Source of the DNA: Paraktedonobacter sp964250225
GTDB taxonomy: Bacteria > Chloroflexota > Ktedonobacteria > Ktedonobacterales > Ktedonobacteraceae
Direction: 5' to 3'
Length of the DNA stretch: 28,183 bases
Assembly: GCA_964250225.1 (NCBI GenBank)
Contig: CAXUEY010000074.1
Coordinates: forward strand, 1-28,183
Below the pieces are notes generated by a model, which searched no databases, was not told where the DNA came from, and saw nothing but the letters and a program-made list of their open reading frames with translations. This document shows positions 1-7,507 of this stretch, in pieces; the stretch's first letter is position 1, and each line of letters starts with the position of its first letter. The position numbers and the translations under genes are program-made.

Positions 1-667
1 CTGGATGTGGGACTACTACTTCGATCTGATCCATCAGCAAGGGGTGCCGTTCCCCACGCTCAACCATCCCTTTAATACCTTCGAGATCCACACGAAACAC
101 CAGTTGAGCAACGGCAGCAAGGAAACATCTGCCGATTTCAATTTCGATTACCTGTACAAAGGCCCCAGCACCAAATCAGGGCTGATTCCACACGCCAGTA
201 TCGGCACCACCGATATCACCGACGAAACCGATAATATCGAGCCGGATATGAGCTACTTCTATGTGGCGAAAATCCCGGATCTGGCAGGAACCGGCGACAC
301 CATGTATGGCATCTGGTATGGTGAGGCCGACCACGTGCAAGACCCCAACTATCCAAAGGACTCGCTATATTACGCGGATGCCAAAATCGCCTGGGTAGCT
401 GTGCCTGCCGGGACAGATGTCACGGAAGGCTCTGGTACCCTGGTCACGCTGCATCAAAAAGGCTCAAAAACGGCCCAGGTGTTTGGCGACCCCATCACCA
501 GGACCGATGGCCTCTACTTGATTGGCGACGCCCCCGATCACGCGGTTTTTGTCTCAACCAACACCGTGATTGAAGATGGAGCTACCAACCGCTGGTATGA
601 AATCAACTTCAACCATCGCCAGGCCTGGGTTCCGGCCAGCGAAGTAACCGTCTTACCGAACCTCTAG
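1..667 (+). CDS. Secreted protein with C-terminal SH3-like domain (5' partial)
   Basis: The reading frame is open to the left edge of the window, so only the last 220 or so residues are present; the first ATG in view (position 5) need not be the start. The last 75 residues, from about VTLHQKGSK to the end, look like a bacterial SH3-type domain: short beta strands, many Gly, Asp and Thr, and a closing NFNHRQAWVPASEV pattern. Such domains usually bind cell wall in secreted hydrolases. The part before it (WDYYFDLIHQ, then NTFEIHTKHQL) is rich in aromatic residues and has no catalytic motif I recognise. There is almost no Cys and no membrane segment in view. A strong terminator follows 24 bases after the stop. 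The enzymatic function is unknown; a cell-wall or extracellular hydrolase is a guess from the tail domain. Confidence 0.75.
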   Translation, partial: WMWDYYFDLIHQQGVPFPTLNHPFNTFEIHTKHQLSNGSKETSADFNFDYLYKGPSTKSGLIPHASIGTTDITDETDNIEPDMSYFYVAKIPDLAGTGDTMYGIWYGEADHVQDPNYPKDSLYYADAKIAWVAVPAGTDVTEGSGTLVTLHQKGSKTAQVFGDPITRTDGLYLIGDAPDHAVFVSTNTVIEDGATNRWYEINFNHRQAWVPASEVTVLPNL

Positions 668-690
668 AGTCAGTCTTCTCTGTCTCAACC

Positions 691-738
691 TGCCTGTTGC
701 TCAGACAAGCGTGTTTGCCTGAGCAACAGGCATTTTTT
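691..738 (+). terminator. Intrinsic terminator of the SH3-domain gene
   Basis: A perfect 14-bp stem (691-704 with 719-732) is followed directly by six T residues (733-738). It lies 24 bases after the stop codon at 667, so it ends the upstream + strand transcript. Confidence 0.92.
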
Positions 739-1664
739 CATGATGCTCCCATCTTTCTTCCTCATCCACACGAACTTTCCCAGGCACAAAGACCTATTAC
801 TTTTGTATGATCTTATAGTTCTCTATACCAATTTCCCGCAAATTATGATATACTTCGTGTAAGGTGATCGCCATCGAAGATCGTTTTTGATAGGTTCCTA
901 TCAGGAACGCTTTGTGGCTCATCGAGCGCCCACACTTTATTGTTGGGATGGAAGGAGCCGTTGACGCGCGAACGCAGGAAGGCGATAGTTTCGCGCGCCA
1001 CCTCTATTTCATAGTGGTCCAGCAGCTATTGGTCTGGATGGACCCGCTAGTGCGCGGACGCAGGGATGGAGCTACTTCCACACTCTTTTTCCAATCAATC
1101 TCGCCAGCCTTTTCTCCTGAATCCCCTCCCCTGCTTTCACCACCAGCTTGAGTTTTGTCGATGCGTGCATAGTAAAAAGGGCGAGATATTTCTAAGCGCT
1201 ACTGAAAAGTGTTCCTGTTCCTGTTTCTGGCACGAAAAAGGGAAGAGAGCATGCAAGGTCAGGATTTTTCGTGAGAGGCCATTCGCAAAATAGTTGAGGT
1301 ACACACTAACCAGCCTCGATGAATTATATAATTGGTCTGTTTATAAGAGAGTAATAGTGAAACTATTTATGAATGTGCAGCGTACCAGAATGAGGTAGCC
1401 TGTTCATCGACTGGAATCTGAGCTTTTTGAGCGAGGAAAAGGTCTCAAACAGAGGCGAGAAAGGCCAGCAGCTACAGGAGAAGCGGACGAGGGGAACACA
1501 TTATCACCCTCTCCTCTTCCCCACATGTCGCGGCAGCGGAGCGGTTGCGCAAGGTCGGGTTGTGATGGAACCGAGAGGTAGTGTTGGGGAATTGTGTACC
1601 TTTGCCTGTGTGGTCAGACATGTGGTGAGGGAATTTGCTTTGGGGTACTGCCAGCGTACTCCTC
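739..1664. other. 926-bp region without a convincing gene
   Basis: ORFs here (912-1151, 1066-1293, 1427-1888 on +; 1472-1666 on -) are of low complexity or overlap one another, and none has a good ribosome site or a familiar motif. What can be seen: an extended -10-like box TGATATACT at 846-854; a TGATAGG-TT-CCTATCA dyad at 888-903; two diverged copies of a roughly 35-bp GC-rich segment starting GGATGGA (about 946-980 and 1036-1070); a perfect 12-bp AT palindrome at 1322-1333; and an AATAGT-GAA-ACTATT dyad at 1353-1367. The region ends at a strong hairpin with a T tract on the + strand. It may be a decayed gene, a regulatory region, or the template of a non-coding transcript. Confidence 0.55.
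846..854 (+). promoter_or_regulatory. Possible extended -10 promoter in gene-free region
   Basis: TGATATACT fits an extended -10 element (TG-n-TATACT). No good -35 box is visible at the usual distance. There is no + strand gene downstream before the terminator at 1665-1717, so if it is active its product would be non-coding. Confidence 0.3.
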
Positions 1665-1717
1665 ACAAGCGGGGGTCAGGAGCGTGCCATCCTGACCCCC
1701 GCTTGTTGTGTTTTTTT
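1665..1717 (+). terminator. 17-bp hairpin with + strand T tract
   Basis: A perfect 17-bp stem (1665-1681 with 1690-1706) has a loop of only 8 bases and is followed by a T-rich run to 1717. The T tract is on the + side only; read on the - strand, the hairpin is followed by GAGGAGTACG. It lies 16 bases past the stop of the - strand MFS gene, so it may also fold in that transcript, but by sequence it is a + strand terminator. Confidence 0.8.
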
Positions 1718-1732
1718 CGGTATATGCCTCGC

Positions 1733-3154
1733 TCAGGCCTCGGCCTCACTGCTCTGGACATGGGTCGTGCGTTCATAGCGCGCCGACAGCCAGAGCGAGA
1801 TGAGAATTGCAGCCCCCAGACCATACATCACCGTCGCGATCCCCACAAAGTCAGCGATCAGGCCCGCGAAGAGCAGCACCGGAATTGAGCCGGCGTTATA
1901 GAGCATAAACTGGAACGAGAGCACACGGGCGCGTTCCTCTTCAGGCGCGCGCTCCTGCATAATCGTCTGGGCCGGGATATTGACCATATCCAGCGCCACC
2001 CCCAGCACAAAGGCCGTTACCCCAACGATGAAGGACGACCAGGGGGCCAGGAAGCTGAGCTGCCCGACCAGCACCTGGCTGAGCGGCAGGAGCACCAGAC
2101 CAATCGCGGTCAGAATGGCTCCCAGCGTAATACTAAAGCCTTTGCCCAGGTAGCGAGTCAGCAGGGGCATGACAATGCCACCCAGCACGAGTCCAAAGCC
2201 TGCTGGCGCGAAAAGCAGGGTCAGATCATCGACCGGCAGGTGGAGAATCTGCTGCACAAAAGGTCCGGCCAGTTCACCGATGACCAGGAGTAGCACGCTG
2301 ATAAACGAAACCTGGAGAATCGAGAGCAGCAACTTGTGATCTTTGCGCACAAAATGCCAGGTGCCCTTGACATCGTGCTGGACAATGGCCCACATCTCCT
2401 TGCCCACCGATTTGGGAAGTTTCTGTTCACCCTGCACGATGGAGTGCAATTTATCGCGTGGAATAGCCAGGATGAGCAGCACGCAGAGCGCGTAGCCGAT
2501 GGCGATCACGACAAAGAGCATATCGTGGGGCGTCACGTGTATGCTGGTAAAGCCCAGGCGAATAGAAAAAGGCGCGAAGAAGCTCTCAATCAGGCGGCCC
2601 AACAGCAAGAAACCGATAGCTTGAGCGACATTGAGCGTGATATTAAAGAGCGAGAGCGCTGCCACCAGATCCCGTTTGCCCACCAGCAGGGGAATAGCCG
2701 AAGCTTCCGCTGGCATAAAGAACTGCGTAATCATCGAAATAAGGAAGGTGAATAAGAACAGGAAGAACACCCCATGCGGGTTCCAGATGAGCGCCAGGAC
2801 GATCAGCGCGGTAGCAATTGCGCGCAGGGCATTGCTGACCCACATCACCAGGCGTTTATCCAGATAATCTACGTACACCCCAGCCAGCAGGCTAAATGGG
2901 ACCGCCGGCAGAGTGAAGCACACAATCGCGATGCCGACCATCGCAGTTGACCTGGTGACCTCGGTAACGATAGTAATCAGGCCATAATTTGCTGCGTTAA
3001 AACCAATCTGAGAGATCAGTTGCGCCAGCCAGAGAAAGACAAAGGAACGATTCAGCAGCACGTTGCGAAACGAGCCTCTGTGTTCGTCTTTGTCGTGTTT
3101 ATCCTGCGGTTCTGATTCAGGAGGACTGAGATCCTCTTGCTTTTTTGTTGCCAT
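1733..3154 (-). CDS. MFS transporter, drug/macrolide-efflux type
   Basis: A protein of 473 residues. A charged N-terminal tail (about 30 residues, rich in Lys, Asp, Glu) precedes around 12 hydrophobic helices, beginning at SFVFLWLAQLISQIGF. The loop after helix 2 carries the MFS motif A pattern GVYVDYLDKRLVM (G-x3-D-x4-R). The layout matches the EntS/MefA-like efflux branch, which exports drugs or siderophores by proton antiport; the substrate cannot be read from sequence. I chose the ATG at 3154 (MATKKQ) because GAGAGG lies 11-16 bases upstream; a TTG 13 codons further out (3193) has no ribosome site. The gene stands alone. A TATGAT box about 40-50 bases upstream of the ATG (near 3199-3204) may be its -10. 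Confidence 0.88.
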   Translation of the reverse strand: MATKKQEDLSPPESEPQDKHDKDEHRGSFRNVLLNRSFVFLWLAQLISQIGFNAANYGLITIVTEVTRSTAMVGIAIVCFTLPAVPFSLLAGVYVDYLDKRLVMWVSNALRAIATALIVLALIWNPHGVFFLFLFTFLISMITQFFMPAEASAIPLLVGKRDLVAALSLFNITLNVAQAIGFLLLGRLIESFFAPFSIRLGFTSIHVTPHDMLFVVIAIGYALCVLLILAIPRDKLHSIVQGEQKLPKSVGKEMWAIVQHDVKGTWHFVRKDHKLLLSILQVSFISVLLLVIGELAGPFVQQILHLPVDDLTLLFAPAGFGLVLGGIVMPLLTRYLGKGFSITLGAILTAIGLVLLPLSQVLVGQLSFLAPWSSFIVGVTAFVLGVALDMVNIPAQTIMQERAPEEERARVLSFQFMLYNAGSIPVLLFAGLIADFVGIATVMYGLGAAILISLWLSARYERTTHVQSSEAEA

Positions 3155-3194
3155 AGGTTGCAGCACCTCTCGCGTATCTCTGTGATGTCCCAAT

Positions 3195-3524
3195 CATACT
3201 ACAAGTACGGATTGGTGTATATGCTTTAGCTTTATTGCCCGGCAGAGTTTTTGAACGACCTGCATCTTCACCGAGAATTTTTTGCTTTCCTGCATCACCA
3301 TTGCTGATTTTTGGGAAGGCACGAAGGAGTTCAGGGAAAGCGCGTCGATGTATATTCTCACCAGGTACGTCGCTCGCAATCAGTTCGCCGGGTTTCTCGT
3401 TTCCTTTCTCCTCGAGTCGCTGGCCTGGTCATAGCGAATTCCTGACGGCGTGGCGGGAAAACTGCAGCAAGCTCGCCATGCCTGGCTTACCAAAAGAGGG
3501 CATCTACCTTCTACTTAGGTATAC
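3195..3524. other. Intergenic region between divergent MFS and response-regulator genes
   Basis: The ORFs here (3235-3597 +, 3194-3379 -) have no recognisable motif and lack ribosome sites. The stretch must hold the divergent promoters of the MFS gene (-) and the receiver operon (+). I see no clear -35/-10 pair for the + operon. Confidence 0.5.
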
Positions 3525-3588
3525 GGATCAGTCAGTGAGAAAGGACACAACTCCGAGGGAGGCAGATCCGTTAGCGAGAAGGGACACA
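3525..3588 (+). repeat. 39-bp tandem duplication covering the RBS region of the receiver gene
   Basis: Two 25-bp copies (3525-3549 and 3564-3588) start 39 bases apart. The last 19 bases of each copy differ at only 3 positions and share GAGAA(A/G)GGACACA. The second copy supplies the AGAAGGG ribosome site of the gene starting at 3594. The first copy has the same purine-rich site but no ATG behind it. Confidence 0.8.
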
Positions 3589-3593
3589 GGCGT

Positions 3594-4082
3594 ATGAATT
3601 GTGTAGCGATTATCGACGATTCGGTGGTAGTACGCAAGATTGTGGAGACGAGCATGAGCAGAGCGGGTGTGAACTGCCTGAGTTTTCGCGATGGCTATGA
3701 GGCACTGCGCGCCTTTCAAACGCACCTGAGCCAGCCACCAGACCTGATCTTTCTCGACATCAATCTCCCCCTCATTGATGGCTTTGATCTGCTGCGCCTG
3801 CTCAGGAGCCATGCCGAATTTGATCGGATGGTGATCGTCATGCTTTCATCGCGTGATAGTGTACTGGACCGCGTGAAGTGCCGTCTGGCGGGCGCTCGCG
3901 CCTACCTGGTGAAGCCATTTCGCACGCAAGATTTGCTGGCAATGGTAGCGCAGTATCTCCCGGCCTTTTCTGCTGGAGCTACTCGCCAAACCACGTCGCT
4001 TCGCCATGAAGAGCAGAGCCTTTGTGAAAAAAAGACAACGTATGGAGTGTCAGAAGACTGGTATAAGACAAGGAGCAACTAA
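3594..4082 (+). CDS. Response regulator, CheY-like single receiver domain
   Basis: A protein of 162 residues. Residues 1-125 form one receiver domain: acidic pair D8-D9, phospho-acceptor D55 in FLDINLP, switch S85 in VMLSS, and K107 in the VKPF motif. All the residues needed for phosphotransfer and signalling are present. The last 35 or so residues are polar and contain no DNA-binding or enzymatic output domain, so the protein probably acts by binding a partner, as CheY and Spo0F do. No histidine kinase is in the window. It is first in a tight cluster: the next gene starts 2 bases after its stop, and a PP2C phosphatase lies downstream. The ATG at 3594 follows AGAAGGG by about 10 bases. The start region is duplicated just upstream. 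Confidence 0.93.
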   Translation: MNCVAIIDDSVVVRKIVETSMSRAGVNCLSFRDGYEALRAFQTHLSQPPDLIFLDINLPLIDGFDLLRLLRSHAEFDRMVIVMLSSRDSVLDRVKCRLAGARAYLVKPFRTQDLLAMVAQYLPAFSAGATRQTTSLRHEEQSLCEKKTTYGVSEDWYKTRSN

Positions 4083-4084
4083 CT

Positions 4085-4333
4085 ATGCAAACCATTGAGA
4101 GTCATGTGAGCGAAGTTGCGCGCTTACGCGAACAGATCGAGATCCAGCTAGTCGCGATGCGACGCGGCCTCTCCGGGCTTTCCAGTGGGACGGCCCGCCA
4201 CACATTTATTACCGCGCGTATGGAACACATTGGGGCCTGCCAGGATAGCCTGACAAGCCAGTTGGGTGAGGAGGCCGCGAATCTGCTGGTCTATGGGATC
4301 TATAACGAGATTATGGATGCGCCTGAGACGTGA
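4085..4333 (+). CDS. Small helical protein of unknown function (82 aa)
   Basis: I do not recognise this family. The 82 residues are mostly helix-forming, with a charged amphipathic first half (VSEVARLREQIEIQLVAMRR), a short Ser/Gly break, and a second amphipathic half. There is no membrane segment, and the single Cys is not in a motif. The gene begins 2 bases after the receiver gene and has its own AGGAG site (4071-4075) 9 bases before the ATG, so co-expression with the receiver is very likely. A plausible role is as a partner or helical output module for the receiver; this is inference from position only. Confidence 0.78.
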   Translation: MQTIESHVSEVARLREQIEIQLVAMRRGLSGLSSGTARHTFITARMEHIGACQDSLTSQLGEEAANLLVYGIYNEIMDAPET

Positions 4334-4385
4334 GTTGCTGCGCGGATCACAAGGCTGTACATCTTTATTGAGAAAGGCAGTTGGT

Positions 4386-5171
4386 ATGCCCCGTCTACCT
4401 CGTTCACTGCGGCGCCGCTATCGGCTCTTTGCCCCGCGTCTGTTGCGCCTGACTTTGTTGCTGCTGGCTCTGCTACTACTGGTCGATGGGTTTGCCGCCC
4501 TGGGAACCTCGCAAATGCAGGCGGCGCTGACACTGAGCACGCCAGCATCCCAACAAAGCACGAACCCAATGGTGGCTGCACCAATGAGCGGCGCGCAGGC
4601 AATCCTGGCCAGCGATACTTTTCAGCGCGCGGACCAGGCGTACTGGGGCAAGGCTTCCAGCGGACAGAACTGGCTACAAGACGCGCAGACGGATAGCAAT
4701 TTCACGGTATCGCATGCCGCCGGTCTGGTCAAAGCAGCGCCCAACTGCGTATTTTGCGAGGCTCTTCTCGGCCCGATTGAACCCAATCTGGAAGTGACCT
4801 TTACTGCCTCGCTGACTCGCTACGGCCCGTCGGCTCTCTGTGCCATCCTGCGCTGGGCTGGACCGGATACTTTCTATAAAATAGTGCTGGACGGGCAGAA
4901 TTTGACGCTGCTGCGCGTGATGGATGGGATGAGTGTTCCATTGCAACATATCGCTTTTCCCGCGCGCAACGACGCACTGTATACGTTCCGCTTCCGCGCC
5001 GATGGGACGCAGCTCTCCGCGATGGCCTGGCCCGCGAAGCAGCCACCGCCCGCAGACTGGCAGATTTCAGTGGCGGATAGCGCGCTAACGACTGGACGCG
5101 CTGGCATCGGGATACAGATTCAGGGCGGCGCTCAGGCGAAAATTACGACATTCCAGGAGATGGCTTTGTAA
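4386..5171 (+). CDS. Membrane-anchored extracytoplasmic jelly-roll (LamG-like) protein
   Basis: A protein of 261 residues. An Arg-rich start (PRLPRSLRRRYRLFAPRLLR) leads into one hydrophobic helix (about residues 20-38, LTLLLLALLLLVDGFAAL), which acts as a signal anchor. After a Ser/Thr/Pro spacer, residues 75-260 form a beta-rich domain starting ASDTFQRADQAYWG and containing DTFYKIVLDGQNLTLLRV. This resembles the concanavalin A-like folds of 3-keto-disaccharide-hydrolase/LamG proteins, which bind or cleave sugars. I see no clear catalytic residues, so a ligand-binding role is as likely as an enzymatic one. The ATG at 4386 follows GAAAGG by 8 bases; the same frame is open upstream to 4266, but that part overlaps the previous gene. 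It sits between the small helical protein and the PP2C phosphatase. Confidence 0.8.
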   Translation: MPRLPRSLRRRYRLFAPRLLRLTLLLLALLLLVDGFAALGTSQMQAALTLSTPASQQSTNPMVAAPMSGAQAILASDTFQRADQAYWGKASSGQNWLQDAQTDSNFTVSHAAGLVKAAPNCVFCEALLGPIEPNLEVTFTASLTRYGPSALCAILRWAGPDTFYKIVLDGQNLTLLRVMDGMSVPLQHIAFPARNDALYTFRFRADGTQLSAMAWPAKQPPPADWQISVADSALTTGRAGIGIQIQGGAQAKITTFQEMAL

Positions 5172-5212
5172 TGCTGGTCAGCATAACTGCTTTTTCGGCG
5201 GTTGCTTTGTAA
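5171..5212 (+). other. Possible 13-codon upstream ORF before the PP2C gene
   Basis: An ATG overlaps the stop codon of the previous gene (TAATG at 5169-5173) and opens a 13-residue ORF, MLVSITAFSAVAL, which ends in TAA at 5210-5212. Its last codons are part of the tandem duplication that precedes the PP2C start. Overlap of start and stop would allow translational coupling from the jelly-roll gene. Coding status is unproven. Confidence 0.35.
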
Positions 5213-5252
5213 AGCGGTCGGGTAACTGCTTTTTTGGGAGGTTGCTTTGTAA
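5184..5252 (+). repeat. 39-bp tandem duplication ending at the PP2C start codon
   Basis: Copy 1 is 5184-5212 and copy 2 is 5223-5252. They share TAACTGC, a T tract and GGTTGCTTTGTAA, with a few differences and one extra T in copy 2. The string GCTTTGTAA also occurs a third time at 5163-5171, where it ends the preceding gene, giving a ladder of about 40 bases. The ribosome site GGGAGG (5236-5241) and the ATG (5252) belong to copy 2 only; in copy 1 the same place reads CGGCGG and AAAG. Confidence 0.85.
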
Positions 5253-6982
5253 TGCCACAGAAAATACGTTCTGCACCTTATGCTGGTGAACTGCCAGAGA
5301 TTGAGCACGCAACCATTTCGCTGCGCGCCCAGTTGCGTTTAAGCTATGAGACGTATGCCTGGTTGCGTTATCTGAGTCTGGCCGTGCTACTCCTGACGGG
5401 TGTGCTACTGATTCTCGTGCCCGGCGGCTTCCCACCGCCCGTTTTTGCGTCGCTCTGGCACGATCTATCTGTGGCCGGGCATCTGCTGGTTCTGCACGGC
5501 CTGGCGGCGTTTGTATCATTGCTCGCGTTGTTCGTTCAGGCGCTCACCTGGCTGGTGCTCTGGGGACTGTATCTCCACGTGGGGCGCATCCTCATTCTTT
5601 CGACATGGCGTCTCTATCACACCCAGACCGTCCTGGCCAGCGGCTGGAGGCCCTATATAGACACAACAGGGCAGGCCGAACATGATCCTTCTACCACGCC
5701 CTTACGCACCAGGGCAGGCGACCCAACACAATATCCAGCGAGGTTGGGAAATACGGCAGCCAACTCGCAGCGGATGGCAGATGCGTCGCAGCGTCTGGGG
5801 ATGCCGCAGAAGCCCGCGCATCCTCTGGCAGCACCACAAAGATACCGACCAGCCCTGGTGCCAACACAGACGCAGCCCGTGCAGGAGCATACACCAGCGT
5901 TAAGACAAACGCAAGTGACCCAGCAGCACGAGCCGAGACGGGAGGGCGCGCAGAGTCCGAGCGCAGTGCTCACGCGCCCGGCGCCAGGGGTCGAAGTGGC
6001 GACAGCGAGTTCACCGCGCCAGTTCGTACACCCCACCGTGCCGCTGATACGACCACGGGCGACACCTGCACAAAACGACCCCACTACCAGCACACCACAC
6101 GCGACTGCTACACAGAACAACGCTTCCGCCAGCACACTGCGCGCAGCTTCCCTACAGAGCGACCCTTTCACCAGTACACCGCGGGGGGATTGGCCTGCTC
6201 TGGCCCTGACCAGCGAGCCCGGTGTGGCCTGGGACGTGGGTCTGACGCGCAAAGGTCGGCCCAACGAGGATAGCGTGCTAACCTTGCGCGGAGCCTGCAA
6301 TTTCGCGGATCGTCTGTTGCCCTTCGAGCTGCATATCGTGGCCGACGGCATGGGTGGCCACGCGCATGGTCGTCTGGCCAGCCACCTGGCGATCAAAGGC
6401 ATGCTTGAAACGGTGATCCCCGGTCTGGTCAGCAGCAAAACGCTGGAAAGCGAGCAGATTGTCGATGTGTTGATCGATGGCGTACATTGGGCCAACCAGG
6501 TGATCTATGAGTATGGTAGAGAGCGTGAGGAGGATATGGGCACGACCATTACGGCGGTGCTCCTACTCGACGAACTCGCCTATATCATCAACGTTGGGGA
6601 TAGCCGAACTTATGTGTACAGGCCCGATGCTGGCCTGACCCAGATCACCCGCGACCACTCGCTGGTGGCGCGCCTGGTCGAGACCGGGGCGATTCCACCC
6701 GATGCCATCTATACCCATCCAGAGCGCAACAAGGTCTATCGCGGTCTGGGGGATCAAACGGATGTGACGGTGGACTGGTTTATCCTGCCGGTCCAGGTCG
6801 GCGATCTGCTACTGCTCTGCTCGGACGGACTCTGGGAGATGGTGCGCGATCCGCGCATCACCGAAATCCTTGCCACGTATGCCAGCGCGCCGGTTCTGGC
6901 CAGCAACGCGCTACTCCGCGCCGCGCTCCAGGCTGGCGGCAAAGACAATGTGAGCCTGCTGGTAGTACGCGTGCTGCCTTGA
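5252..6982 (+). CDS. Membrane-anchored PP2C-family Ser/Thr protein phosphatase
   Basis: A protein of 576 residues. Two hydrophobic segments lie near the N-terminus (about residues 40-57 and 77-112). A long linker rich in Pro, Thr and Gln (about 130-320) holds degenerate TSTP-type repeats. The PP2C domain fills 325-576 with all its metal motifs: RPNED (338-340 is NED), VADGMGGH (365-369 is DGMGG), GTT, NVGDSR, CSDGLWE and GGKDNVS. These enzymes remove phosphate from Ser/Thr with Mn/Mg and usually oppose Hanks-type kinases; no kinase is in view. With two helices the catalytic domain should be cytoplasmic. The ATG at 5252 has GGGAGG 10 bases upstream; a TTG at 5234 is in frame but poor. It is last in the receiver/jelly-roll cluster. 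The tandem repeat before it is odd. Confidence 0.93.
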   Translation: MPQKIRSAPYAGELPEIEHATISLRAQLRLSYETYAWLRYLSLAVLLLTGVLLILVPGGFPPPVFASLWHDLSVAGHLLVLHGLAAFVSLLALFVQALTWLVLWGLYLHVGRILILSTWRLYHTQTVLASGWRPYIDTTGQAEHDPSTTPLRTRAGDPTQYPARLGNTAANSQRMADASQRLGMPQKPAHPLAAPQRYRPALVPTQTQPVQEHTPALRQTQVTQQHEPRREGAQSPSAVLTRPAPGVEVATASSPRQFVHPTVPLIRPRATPAQNDPTTSTPHATATQNNASASTLRAASLQSDPFTSTPRGDWPALALTSEPGVAWDVGLTRKGRPNEDSVLTLRGACNFADRLLPFELHIVADGMGGHAHGRLASHLAIKGMLETVIPGLVSSKTLESEQIVDVLIDGVHWANQVIYEYGREREEDMGTTITAVLLLDELAYIINVGDSRTYVYRPDAGLTQITRDHSLVARLVETGAIPPDAIYTHPERNKVYRGLGDQTDVTVDWFILPVQVGDLLLLCSDGLWEMVRDPRITEILATYASAPVLASNALLRAALQAGGKDNVSLLVVRVLP

Positions 6983-7507
6983 ACCTGGGCCACTGCATTT
7001 TAAGAGGGAGATCACGGGCGACGAAGCCATTGCCTCTTTCTGCTGTATGGGAAGGGTGATCTCAACGTGACGAGATTCTCTTCAGATAACGCATGGGCAC
7101 TATGGTTGAGTATTTGTCCCTACGCATTCAACCATATTACATGCGGCCTGACTTTTCTACATCATCCTATTATGCATACCATACAAATTTATCATTTTCC
7201 CACTACAACTCTATCTTTTCTGGATAGCACTCCTATCAGAAGACCGGTATAAGACACGAAAAAAAGTGGATCTCCCCCGCGCAACGCAGCCATCTATCCT
7301 TCACCACTTGCGTGATTTCTGGCAAAAAGAAGATACGCAAAAACCCGCGAAAATGCCCGCCAGAGAGCAGGTACACGTCCACAGAATCTGAGACGTCCAC
7401 CTCGCTAATGTGCATTGGGAGTCTTACGGGAGACCATGAGAAGAGCGCTGAGCTATACTTCCCTGGTGAGACGAGAAATGTACACCCCACGGCAGAGGAG
7501 ATCAAGT
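6983..7507. other. 525-bp intergenic region before the sigma-70 gene
   Basis: No convincing gene; the ORFs at 7067-7252 (+) and 7236-7862 (-) have no recognisable motif. Seen here: an 8-bp inverted pair (7008-7015 with 7056-7063, about 40-base loop) just after the PP2C gene; an AT-rich stretch 7120-7220; a 21-bp near copy (7236-7256, one mismatch) of 4050-4070; ACGTCCAC twice (7375-7382 and 7393-7400, 18 bases apart); and a TATACT box at 7454-7459, about 50 bases before the sigma ATG. The last could be a -10, but no good -35 is visible. Confidence 0.5.

Noticed and set aside
1427..1888. A 153-codon + strand ORF running into the MFS gene
   Set aside because: It runs through the strong hairpin terminator at 1665-1717 and overlaps the MFS gene antisense; no motif.
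5653..6495. A 280-codon ORF antisense to the PP2C gene
   Set aside because: It is Cys/Ser/Arg-rich without motifs, lacks a ribosome site and lies opposite a well-supported gene; a shadow of GC-rich codon use.
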